Positions 34,646-40,831 of a DNA stretch of 43,120 nucleotides are shown one piece after another (within the stretch, counting starts at the first letter, position 1; the number at the start of each line of letters is the position of its first letter). This DNA is from Flavobacteriales bacterium UBA4110 (GTDB lineage: Bacteria; Bacteroidota; Bacteroidia; Flavobacteriales; Weeksellaceae). The stretch lies in the NCBI GenBank assembly GCA_002383165.1, contig DFXK01000014.1, forward strand, positions 96,537 through 139,656. Direction: 5' to 3'. A program made the position numbers and the translations under genes. Below the pieces are notes generated by a model. The model was given only the letters and a program-made list of their open reading frames with translations, had not been told where the DNA came from and did not search any database.

Positions 34646-34685
34646 AATGCAAAATATTGATTAACAGTATTTTGCATTTTTTATT
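34646..34685 (+). terminator. Terminator after the polymerase-like gene
   Basis: AATGCAAAATA (34646-34656) pairs perfectly with TATTTTGCATT (34668-34678), then TTTTTATTTT. Confidence 0.75.
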
Positions 34686-34693
34686 TTAATATT

Positions 34694-34723
34694 TTGTCAA
34701 GAAAAAAATAATCTATACTTTTA
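34694..34723 (+). promoter_or_regulatory. Promoter of the structured leader / cargo operon
   Basis: TTG (34694-34696), 19-bp spacer, TACTTTTA (34716-34723), one mismatch at the last base of TAnnTTTG. Transcription from about 34730 begins right at the structured RNA. Confidence 0.55.
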
Positions 34724-34727
34724 CATT

Positions 34728-34822
34728 ATCATCAAGACTAGTCTATAAAGACTGAGCAACCTGCTTGACCACAACAGGCGAAGGTGCTAAAACGATGTGA
34801 TTATTTAACCCAAATAATAAAA
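34728..34822 (+). ncRNA. Structured RNA leader with a SAM-I-riboswitch-like core
   Basis: Core words AGCAACCT (34758-34765) and AAGGTGCT (about 34782-34789) pair as in P3 of SAM-I riboswitches (GCAACC...AAGGUGCuAA). Between them CCTG and CAGG extend the stem. Upstream AGTCT/AGACT (34741-34745 and about 34751-34755) form a short P2-like hairpin. Outer ATCATC pairs with GAT-GU-GAT as P1, and TTATTT/AAATAA would form P4. The GGACUGGCCC kink-turn and pseudoknot part of true SAM-I is missing, and the segment after P3 is AAAACG rather than AAuUCC. It is therefore a riboswitch-like RNA of uncertain ligand. Confidence 0.45.
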
Positions 34823-34824
34823 AT

Positions 34825-34914
34825 ATGTTGTTTTCCTTCATTTTCAGTAAACATTTCCATAATTATTCAATTGAATACCATTCAGATAAAGATTTTAAAA
34901 TTCTTTATCAATAA
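34825..34914 (+). CDS. Possible 29-aa peptide after the structured RNA
   Basis: ATG at 34825 opens MLFSFIFSKHFHNYSIEYHS then DKDFKILYQ. It lies between the structured RNA and the 132-aa gene. Its stop overlaps an inverted repeat. Could be a leader peptide or chance. Confidence 0.3.
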   Translation: MLFSFIFSKHFHNYSIEYHSDKDFKILYQ

Positions 34915-34930
34915 CATGTTGTTATGTTAT
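34911..34930. repeat. Perfect inverted repeat before the 132-aa gene
   Basis: ATAACAT (34911-34917), GTTGTT, ATGTTAT (34924-34930). Either an operator for a dimeric repressor or a small RNA hairpin 30 bp before the start codon. Confidence 0.45.
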
Positions 34931-34960
34931 AAAATAACTTGAAAACCTCCAAGCCTACAA

Positions 34961-35359
34961 ATGAAAATTAAAGAAACAAAAATCAAAACATTGCAAGCAA
35001 GTATTTTTATTGGTTTGGAGTATGGCTATACTCAAAAAAAGATTGATGAAAATTTAGTTATTGAATCACTATCAGAATTACAAAAACAGCTTTCAGTTGA
35101 GAAGAATATTTTTTTAAGTGCTTCTGTAAGTAAAACTAATATTGTTCTAAATGACCAAAATGAACCTCATCTTAAAATAGATTTTATAAATCATCCTAAA
35201 TTTCAATTAAATGAAAATTTGCTGAAAGATGAGGTTATAACGATTGCTAAAAACCTCATGAAAACATTTAAACAGAATAGGACTTTAATTATTGTAACAA
35301 ATGAAACAATAATGCTAGAAGCATCAGAAGAGATAGACCCTAGAATCAAAATTAAATAA
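34961..35359 (+). CDS. Hypothetical element protein, 132 aa
   Basis: No family recognised. MKIKETKIKTLQASIFIGLE then YGYTQKKIDENLVIESLSEL: mixed alpha/beta, soluble, no signal peptide. A beta strand pair FLSASVSKTNIVLNDQNEPH and NRTLIIVTNETIMLEA frame the middle. First full gene behind the structured leader, so the best candidate target for its control. Confidence 0.7.
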   Translation: MKIKETKIKTLQASIFIGLEYGYTQKKIDENLVIESLSELQKQLSVEKNIFLSASVSKTNIVLNDQNEPHLKIDFINHPKFQLNENLLKDEVITIAKNLMKTFKQNRTLIIVTNETIMLEASEEIDPRIKIK

Positions 35360-35457
35360 TAAAAAATAAAGAAAAACATAAATAATGTTTTCCGTATAAA
35401 TTTAATTTAGCCAAGCTTTGTTAAGTAAAATAACTCATAACTATTAATTAATTCAAC

Positions 35458-35718
35458 ATGAAAACAATCAACAAAATTTTAACCCTGTTATTTTTAACCT
35501 TTACAGTCTTTTTAACTTTTATCATTTATAAACAACAAAAAGAAATTAACTCAATCAAAAAGAACATTAATGTAAAAAAAGATGATTGGTCAAATCAAAG
35601 CTTTGACAGTTCATTTAACAATGATGAAATAAATGACAAAGTTTTGAATTTAGAAAGAGAAATTGAGGATTTAAAAAGCGAAGTAGAAACCTTAAAATTA
35701 AACCTCAATAATTTTTAA
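35458..35718 (+). CDS. Small membrane-anchored coiled-coil protein
   Basis: 86 aa. One N-terminal membrane helix (residues 7-24, ILTLLFLTFTVFLTFIIY), a flexible middle (DDWSNQSFDSSFNNDEIND), and a C-terminal heptad helix (VLNLEREIEDLKSEVETLKL). Resembles a signal-anchor protein with an extracytoplasmic coiled coil. Function unknown. Confidence 0.65.
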   Translation: MKTINKILTLLFLTFTVFLTFIIYKQQKEINSIKKNINVKKDDWSNQSFDSSFNNDEINDKVLNLEREIEDLKSEVETLKLNLNNF

Positions 35719-35744
35719 TTGAATTAACATCAAACAAAACTATA

Positions 35745-36128
35745 ATGGAAAAACTACTTCAAGAATATTTTAATGATATATTAAATGAAATGAAGAAGTC
35801 TCAAAATGAAAGTGACAATTCAGGATTTTCAAAAGATGGAGAGGTTTACGTCAATCAGAATAATCTCCTCAGGTTTTTATTTTTTAGACTTTATTATGAG
35901 GATGACGATGAGTTGATAAGACTCTATAATAAAGAATTCCAAATAGGACTTACAGGAGAATATTTCCAACAACTTTATTTAGTTTGCTTTGACCGAATCT
36001 TTAAAAAAAGATTTCACATGTCACCTATTGGGGGAATTGAAAACAAAAAAGTATTTATGAAAGGTAAAGTCTCTTTATTCAAAGGAAGATTAGTAATAAC
36101 TGAAACGAAACTTACTATTATTAAATAA
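35745..36128 (+). CDS. Hypothetical element protein, 127 aa
   Basis: Soluble, acidic N-terminal half (MEKLLQEYFNDILNEMKKSQ, FRLYYEDDDELIRLYNKEFQ) and basic C-terminus. No recognised domain. 26 bp after the coiled-coil gene, so probably co-transcribed. Confidence 0.65.
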   Translation: MEKLLQEYFNDILNEMKKSQNESDNSGFSKDGEVYVNQNNLLRFLFFRLYYEDDDELIRLYNKEFQIGLTGEYFQQLYLVCFDRIFKKRFHMSPIGGIENKKVFMKGKVSLFKGRLVITETKLTIIK

Positions 36129-36190
36129 CTACAATAATCATACAATTGACCAAAGATTGATTAAAGCATTTAATTGTAAACTGTAAATAT

Positions 36191-36307
36191 ATGGACATAA
36201 AAAGAAAGAAAATTTTAAATTTGTGGAAATTTAAATTAAGTGTATTAAAAAATAATATAAATTCTTTAAAGAACATTGAACTCTACTATTCTTTAATAAA
36301 TCAGTAA
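36191..36307 (+). CDS. Possible 38-aa basic peptide
   Basis: ATG at 36191 opens MDIKRKKILNLWKFKLSVLK, then NNINSLKNIELYYSLINQ. Lys-rich amphipathic; no homology recognised. It could be a real small gene or noise in AT-rich DNA. Confidence 0.3.
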   Translation: MDIKRKKILNLWKFKLSVLKNNINSLKNIELYYSLINQ

Positions 36308-36327
36308 AAATTTAATAGCAAGAATAA

Positions 36328-36426
36328 CAAGTCTCATGCAACTCCCCTCTAAGCGTGTGTTAGTAGGATTTGTTTGCTACGCGCTTTACCAAGTCTCTTA
36401 CGAGAATGTTTTAACCCAAACGCTTT
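36328..36426. ncRNA. GC-richer structured segment in the element
   Basis: Stands out from its AT-rich surroundings. AAGCGTGT (36351-36358) pairs with ACGCGCTT (36379-36386), 7 Watson-Crick pairs and one G-U, extended inside by TAGTA/TGCTA. AAACGCTT (36418-36425) is a second possible partner, allowing alternative folding. CAAGTCTC occurs at 36328 and 36390, and TCTCTTACGAGA is a small hairpin. No open frame explains it. An ncRNA, a recombination site or a relic are possible; strand unknown. Confidence 0.4.
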
Positions 36427-36458
36427 TCTTATTTCTAAATATCTAAAAAACTAAAATA

Positions 36459-36980
36459 ATGAGAACCATTAAACTATTTATGACAATTTTATTTTCTGTC
36501 TTTTTTTTGTCAAAATTCAATAGTCAAAATATTGATAAATTAAAATCAAATAACGGATTTAGAACCATTAAACTTGGCTCAGACGTAAGAAATTATAAAA
36601 ACTTAACATTAGTGTCCAATAAGGGAGAAATAAAAACATATTCACTTGACTTGTATAAAAGCCCTAATTTCCAAAAAATTGGTCACATACCGATTAAAGA
36701 ATTAGAGTTAAAATCTTTCCAAAATAAAATTTATTCTATATACATTACTACTTCTGGAGATTTTTCACTAATTGGAATGTTAACCGATACTTTTGGCGAA
36801 GCATCACATAAAAGTGATTTAGGGTGGTTTTGGAGGACTGATAATATTGAACTTTCAGTTATGGGTGGAAGTGGAGTATTAAAAAATTATTATTTAACCT
36901 TTGTATGCATCGAAATCAGAAAAAATGCTTGGAAATACGAGAGAGAAAAAGAGTTGCAAAATAATATTTCTGAATTTTAA
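36459..36980 (+). CDS. Secreted hypothetical protein, 173 aa
   Basis: Signal peptide about 1-22 (LFMTILFSVFFLSKFNSQ). The mature protein starts NIDKLKSNNGFRTIKLGSDV, then alternates short strands (KTYSLDLYKS, QNKIYSIYITTSGDFSLIGM) and ends in a charged helix. I do not recognise a family; the 'NGFRTIKLGSD...Y' opening resembles small exported Bacteroidota proteins found singly in islands. Last clear gene of the element. Confidence 0.7.
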   Translation: MRTIKLFMTILFSVFFLSKFNSQNIDKLKSNNGFRTIKLGSDVRNYKNLTLVSNKGEIKTYSLDLYKSPNFQKIGHIPIKELELKSFQNKIYSIYITTSGDFSLIGMLTDTFGEASHKSDLGWFWRTDNIELSVMGGSGVLKNYYLTFVCIEIRKNAWKYEREKELQNNISEF

Positions 36981-37277
36981 AAGCATCATTGAAGGTCAGC
37001 TTTAAAATTTCTCCCATCGCCCAATCTAGAGGATTTCTATTCCGTGAACATTATCAATATAATTCAGTTTTTAACAACATTGCAAAAGCTCCAAAACATC
37101 TATTGCCATCAGCTTTCTATAATCCCTATTAAGCTTATTACCAAAATTGAACAAAATTAAGATATTTTGACCAAAATGATTGATGATAAAGAATTTGAGG
37201 ATATTGTTAAGGAATATGTTTTGAAGAAAGTTTATAAAAAGTTAGGCAGATAAAAAATTCTCTAAATTTTATATCGA
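36981..37277. other. Non-coding or decayed stretch near the right end
   Basis: No complete gene. A 25-codon frame at 37176-37253 (MIDDKEFEDIVKEYVLKKVY then KKLGR) looks like the C-terminal helix of a lost protein rather than a gene. The rest shows no structure I can support. Confidence 0.4.
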
Positions 37278-37307
37278 GGGGTACATGGTTTAATGTGCCC
37301 CTTTTTA
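37278..37307 (+). terminator. Hairpin terminator near the right end
   Basis: GGGGTACA (37278-37285) pairs with TGTGCCCC (37294-37301), one G-U, followed by TTTTT. Confidence 0.7.
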
Positions 37308-37386
37308 TTAAAAAGGAAATTAATTATTTTATTAGGGGCGGGGTCACTCAAAAATATTTTCAGATTTATTTTTTAAAAAATTCTTC

Positions 37387-37444
37387 CAGTGACAGAGCTC
37401 TTATGTATAGTTTTTTATCACTTTTAGTGACTATAGTTTTTTAT
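37387..37444. repeat. Direct repeats and hairpin near the right end
   Basis: TATAGTTTTTTAT is present at 37406-37418 and 37432-37444. Between them TCACTTTTAGTGA is a small hairpin, and CAGTGAC/TAGTGAC recurs at 37387 and 37425. Possible excisionase or host-factor sites of the attP arm. Confidence 0.4.
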
Positions 37445-37596
37445 TAGTTTTTTAATCAATAAATTTCCATTTTGTTCTCTCTAACATATAGTAAATAAAG
37501 GTTCTCTAATAAATACATTTGGCAAAGGATTTTATTCTACTTTAAAAGAATAAGATGCTTGATTGATTTATCCAATTTTTACATATAAATAGAAAT

Positions 37597-37618
37597 TGTT
37601 GACTAAATGTTGACTAAA
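37597..37618 (+). repeat. Tandem 11-bp candidate integrase arm sites, right end
   Basis: TGTTGACTAAA at 37597-37607 and again at 37608-37618, 33 bp from the attachment core. Same word, spacing and orientation as at 30611-30632 (T/A difference at position 6). Confidence 0.65.
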
Positions 37619-37625
37619 AACAAAT

Positions 37626-37650
37626 AAAACCACCAATTATAGGTGGTTTT
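37626..37650 (-). terminator. Terminator for ssrA supplied by the element
   Basis: AAAACCACC (37626-37634) pairs with GGTGGTTTT (37642-37650). It lies directly after the tmRNA 3' end on the minus strand, but on the element side of the core. Thus the element appears to replace the displaced ssrA terminator. Confidence 0.65.
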
Positions 37651-37651
37651 A

Positions 37652-37667
37652 GTGGAGTTGGAGGGAT
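37652..37667. repeat. attR-type core repeat (3' end of ssrA)
   Basis: GTGGAGTTGGAGGGAT. On the minus strand it covers part of the T-arm, the acceptor strand CAACTCC and the discriminator base of tmRNA, so insertion here keeps ssrA intact. Confidence 0.85.
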
Positions 37668-38052
37668 TCGAACCCTCGTCCAAACAAGCAATACGCAAGC
37701 TTTCTACATGCTTATTTTGCTATTGGTTTTCGGGATTAGGCAGAGAGCAAACACCCAACCTAAACCTTAGCTTCTAAAATTTTCGAGTCTTGGCCGAAGC
37801 TTCCAAAACCTTATTTCCGCATTCCTATGCCCCAGAATCAAACGCCGCAGAACAGAGCGTTTGTGAGACATCTTGCTTCCTTACTAAAATCTTCGGGAAA
37901 GCGCTTGAAACCTACTAAACTTCGGATTAAGCTGCAAGAGCGAACTCTTCGTTGCCAGTTAAAATGTTGTAGCAAGGGATTTAAGAGATCGCGCTACGGT
38001 TCTCTGCATGCTTACTTACCCATTGGTCTTGCTGTCGAAACCAGTCAACCCC
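37653..38052 (-). ncRNA. ssrA: Transfer-messenger RNA (tmRNA)
   Basis: About 400 nt. The 5' end GGGGTTGACTGGTTTCGACA pairs through GGGGTTG with CAACTCC at the 3' end (one G-U). The T-arm is GAGGG-TTCGAAT-CCCTC. The resume frame reads GGC AAC GAA GAG TTC GCT CTT GCA GCT TAA at 37956-37927, giving tag GNEEFALAA with the expected ALAA end. CCA is not encoded (discriminator A is followed by CTA), so it must be added. With SmpB it frees stalled ribosomes. An apparent 79-codon frame at 37827-38066 on the plus strand is only its shadow. Confidence 0.95.
37927..37956 (-). other. tmRNA proteolysis-tag reading frame
   Basis: Nine codons and TAA encode GNEEFALAA. Boundaries assume GGC is the resume codon, which fits Bacteroidota tags that begin with G. 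Confidence 0.85.
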
Positions 38053-38129
38053 AATTTTTAAAATAAGACAACAAATTTACACAAAAAAAAACAGTCAAAC
38101 AAAATCACTCGTAACTCATCACTTATAAT

Positions 38130-38192
38130 TTATCATTCACCATTCATCATTCACCATTCATCATTTATCATTTATCATTTATCATTTATCAT
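38130..38192. repeat. 7-bp tandem repeat, nine units
   Basis: Units TTATCAT, TCACCAT, TCATCAT, TCACCAT, TCATCAT, then four TTATCAT. No reading frame uses it. A simple repeat prone to slippage; no CRISPR spacers. Confidence 0.85.
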
Positions 38193-38220
38193 TATTTGTG
38201 CGTATCCCTCGCCAAGTTTT

Positions 38221-38313
38221 CCCCACATCTCGGGTCGGGCTGTCCGTTACAATCTTTTGGGAATTTTGCAAAATCCCCAAAAGGATTTCCACTACCATCC
38301 CTCACGCAGCGGT
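38221..38313 (-). repeat. Dispersed hairpin repeat, copy A
   Basis: On the minus strand: GAGGGATGGTAGTGGAAATC, hairpin 38251-38287 (AATC-CTTTTGGG...CCCAAAAG-ATT, nearly perfect over 37 nt), then TGTAACGGACAGCCCGACCC. AGTGGA and AACGGA flank the hairpin 39 nt apart, the same layout as copy B at 41163-41245. I recall such elements as frequent in flavobacterial intergenic DNA. Confidence 0.6.
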
Positions 38314-38411
38314 GCAATAAACAAGAATTTTCAACGATTTAAAATTTTCCCTTCAAAAAAATAGTCAATGAAAATCTGCAAAATCTCCGATACCTGCAAG
38401 CAATAAAAATC

Positions 38412-38484
38412 GCTGAGCAAAGCGCCTTTGCGAACCTAAAAATATTTCAATAATCATAAAAACTTTGCGCCCTTTGTGTTTAAA
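38412..38484 (+). repeat. Dispersed TTTGCG repeat, copy 1
   Basis: GCTGAGcaaagcgcc, then TTTGCGAACcTAAAA, a 20-nt AT spacer ending AATCA, then AAAACTTTGCGcccTTTGtGTT. The same blocks in the same order occur at 43051-43120. Confidence 0.6.
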
Positions 38485-38625
38485 ATATCAACACCCCAAA
38501 AAAATCTCAAAATAAATTTAACAAAACCAAAATCTCAAATTCTAAAAAAATCACAAAACAGGTTAAAGTCGGTTAAACTATCCATCAAAAAAAATCTCTT
38601 TTATATTATTGATATACAATAGAAC

Positions 38626-38633
38626 TAATTTTG
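38626..38633 (+). promoter_or_regulatory. -7-like element before the 278-aa secreted protein gene
   Basis: TAATTTTG followed by CAC, like the rplC promoter (TAAATTTGCAC). No good -33 box at the right distance. If used, the leader would be under 10 nt. Confidence 0.4.
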
Positions 38634-38648
38634 CACAAACTTCCGGCT

Positions 38649-39485
38649 ATGAAAATAAAATTACTCTCGCTTCTCATACTTCTTTGCTCGATAAAGATTT
38701 TTTCGCAGTCAGATTATATTCTCGGAAATATCTCCAACGAAAGTGGCGACAAATTACCTTTCGCAAGTATCTATAACCTTCGCACAGACCAAGTTGTATC
38801 CTCAGATAAAATGGGAAACTTTGCAATTACGGCAAAACCTACTGATGAACTTAGAATTGTAAGGCAAGGCTATGAAAGAAAAGTGGTTTCATTAACCTCA
38901 GAGAGTTTTTCAAAAAGTCTTAACGTTCAACTTGTAACCATTCCCATAGAAATAGAAGAAGTAACACTGGCGTTCAAACCAACCGGAATTCTCAAAAAAG
39001 ATATTGCAAGACTTAATCCTCCTGCAAAAGTGACCGCACTCAATATGGCAATGAACAATTATATGCGAACGCCAATGAATGAAGTTCAGCCAACAGCCAA
39101 AATACCATCGGCTTTTGCACCACGCAATCCCGGGGAAGGACAGATGAGTTTATTTTCCATCGGTTCTGGAGGTGGCGGGCTTTTAGGCGCAGTTGCTGGT
39201 TTGGTGACAAAAGCAGGAAAATCTCCAAAGACAACCGCCAATTATGCCGAAAAGCAAGAGTTTTACAAACGTGTAAAAGCAGCGATAGATTTGGAGTATT
39301 ATACAAAATACGGTTTAGACGAATATGATTTCGATATCTTCCTCGCTTATGCTGATGAACAAAAGAGTCTATCCAAAAATTATAGAAACAATTTTAACAA
39401 AGCCGCCATAGAATTTAGTCTCAAAGAAGTTTTTACAGAATATCTCAAAACCCATAGTTTTTCTAATAAACAATCGAAAGGTTAA
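38649..39485 (+). CDS. Secreted carboxypeptidase-regulatory-like domain protein
   Basis: 278 aa from the ATG at 38649 (MKIKLLSLLILLCSIKIFSQ signal peptide); the frame upstream uses TTG and spoils it. Residues 22-110 form a CarboxypepD_reg-like / Ig-like domain: ILGNISNESGDKLPFASIYN, then DKMGNFAITAKPTDELRIVR and VQLVTIPIEIEEVTLA. This is the module usually found at the N-terminus of TonB-dependent receptors. No barrel follows; instead a Gly-rich segment (SIGSGGGGLLGAVAGLVTKA) and a helical end. A soluble or membrane-associated envelope protein, role unknown. Confidence 0.82.
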   Translation: MKIKLLSLLILLCSIKIFSQSDYILGNISNESGDKLPFASIYNLRTDQVVSSDKMGNFAITAKPTDELRIVRQGYERKVVSLTSESFSKSLNVQLVTIPIEIEEVTLAFKPTGILKKDIARLNPPAKVTALNMAMNNYMRTPMNEVQPTAKIPSAFAPRNPGEGQMSLFSIGSGGGGLLGAVAGLVTKAGKSPKTTANYAEKQEFYKRVKAAIDLEYYTKYGLDEYDFDIFLAYADEQKSLSKNYRNNFNKAAIEFSLKEVFTEYLKTHSFSNKQSKG

Positions 39486-39856
39486 AAATTTTAATCAAAT
39501 TGCATATTCTGTAAATCACAAACACGTTCTCATCTTTTGTTGTTCAGTCTCTAATCATTTGTCATAAGTGATTTTCGTTACTGTGTTTAATGGCTATTCC
39601 CGTTCTATGCGCTTCTGTAAAACATCTTTTGCTTGTAGAAAGCCTATTGAAAGCACTTTTAACATAATGTGGAAAACTTTTACAGATGATTGTCAGTTTT
39701 TTGACAATTTTGGATGCTGACCACTTTCATTTAAAGCTTTCAATTTCTATTTTTGTATTAGCGCTTCGGAAGGAAAAAGAAGACAGAGTTTTCAGACTAT
39801 CGACATCCGGAAATTTTCACAATATATTATTAAACAACAGATTAAAGACCAAGATT
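39486..39856 (+). promoter_or_regulatory. Upstream region of nrdB
   Basis: No gene supported. Contains an inverted repeat TTGTCA-GTTTTT-TGACAA (39690-39707) and a TAnnTTTG-type -7 element TATTTTTG (39748-39755), about 100 nt before the nrdB ATG. No NrdR box (ACACwATATaTwGTGT type) was seen. Confidence 0.4.
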
Positions 39857-40831
39857 ATGGGGATTTTTGATAAACGTATAAGTTATAAACCATTTGAATA
39901 TCCGGAAGTTTTACAATTTATAGAAGCGATCAACAAGTCATATTGGGTTCATTCTGAAGTAGACTTTACAGCAGATGTTCAGGATTTCCATTCTCAGTTA
40001 GAACCTCATGAGAAAAACGCAATCAAACATGCGCTTTTGGCGATTGCGCAGATTGAGGTGAATGTGAAAACCTTCTGGGGAAATCTCTACCATCACTTGC
40101 CTAAGCCTGAACTCAACGGTTTGGGTGCAACCTTTGCAGAGTGCGAATTTCGTCATTCCGAAGCCTATTCCAGATTATTGGAAGTGTTGGGTTACAATGA
40201 TGAATTCCTGAATGTAGTCGATATTCCTGCTGTAAAAGACAGAATTGATTACCTAAGTAAAGTGCTGAAAAACGCCAATTCTCAGGATCCGAAATCTTAC
40301 GTTTCCTCATTGTTGCTATTTAGTATATTGATAGAAAACGTGTCTTTGTTCAGCCAGTTTGCGATTATTCTGAGCTTCACAAGATTCAAAGGTTATATGA
40401 AAAATGTATCCAACATTATAGCTTGGACTTCTGTGGATGAACAAATCCACGCCAATGGGGGGATTTATCTTATAAACAAAATCAGAGAAGAGCAGCCGGA
40501 TTTATTGACGGATGAAGATATCGAATCGATTTATGATTTGGTAGATGAATCCATCGAAATGGAATCCAATATTCTGGACTGGATTTTTGAACTGGGCGAA
40601 ATCGAAAACGTTTCCAAAAAAAATCTATTGGATTTTATGAAATACAGAGTAGATGACTCATTGAAGAAAATCGGGATGAAAACCAGATATAATATTTCTG
40701 GGGAAGATTACAAACCTATGGTTTGGTTTGAAGAGGAAGTTTTCGCCAATTCTATGGATGATTTCTTCGCAAAACGTCCGGTAGATTACACCAAGCACGA
40801 CAAGTCTATAACAGCGAACGATTTGTTTTAG
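39857..40831 (+). CDS. nrdB: Class I ribonucleotide reductase, beta subunit
   Basis: 324 aa from the ATG at 39857 (MGIFDKRISYKPFEYPEVLQ); the frame upstream to 39686 is not conserved-looking. Ferritin-like diiron protein: E67 (AIAQIEVNV), E97-x2-H100 with radical Tyr Y104 (ECEFRHSEAYS, same spacing as E115/H118/Y122 in E. coli), then E in LLFSILIENV and E-x2-H in SVDEQIHANGG. The tyrosine supports a class Ia-type tyrosyl-radical enzyme. No N-terminal ATP-cone, unlike some flavobacterial NrdB. Partner nrdA follows after an unusual gap of about 480 bp. Confidence 0.96.
   Translation: MGIFDKRISYKPFEYPEVLQFIEAINKSYWVHSEVDFTADVQDFHSQLEPHEKNAIKHALLAIAQIEVNVKTFWGNLYHHLPKPELNGLGATFAECEFRHSEAYSRLLEVLGYNDEFLNVVDIPAVKDRIDYLSKVLKNANSQDPKSYVSSLLLFSILIENVSLFSQFAIILSFTRFKGYMKNVSNIIAWTSVDEQIHANGGIYLINKIREEQPDLLTDEDIESIYDLVDESIEMESNILDWIFELGEIENVSKKNLLDFMKYRVDDSLKKIGMKTRYNISGEDYKPMVWFEEEVFANSMDDFFAKRPVDYTKHDKSITANDLF

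Larger units (their letters stand above)
30461..37667. mobile_element. Integrative element in the 3' end of ssrA, 7.2 kb
   Basis: Bounded by identical 16-bp copies of GTGGAGTTGGAGGGAT (30461-30476 and 37652-37667), which in minus orientation are the last 16 bases of tmRNA. The tyrosine integrase lies just inside the left end, reading inward. Arm-like tandem repeats lie near both ends. Contents: integrase, an interrupted gene, HTH protein, polymerase-like protein, structured RNAs, small unknown genes. By eye the coding regions are more A-rich than the flanks, fitting acquisition. I see no relaxase, conjugation or virion genes, so it may be a satellite or a mobilised islet. Confidence 0.85.

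Noticed and set aside
37827..38066. 79-codon plus-strand ORF
   Set aside because: Antisense shadow of the tmRNA gene; its sequence is explained by ssrA.
38130..38192. Possible CRISPR array
   Set aside because: Units are 7 bp with no spacers; a simple tandem repeat.
39661..39710. Possible NrdR or DnaA box before nrdB (TGTGGAAAAC, TTGTCA/TGACAA)
   Set aside because: TGTGGAAAAC is only a partial DnaA-box match and the inverted repeat does not fit the NrdR consensus; kept only as an unnamed inverted repeat.
39686..39856. 57-codon upstream extension of nrdB
   Set aside because: Not like any NrdB N-terminus (not an ATP-cone), and it crosses the likely promoter element at 39748; the ATG at 39857 gives the normal start.
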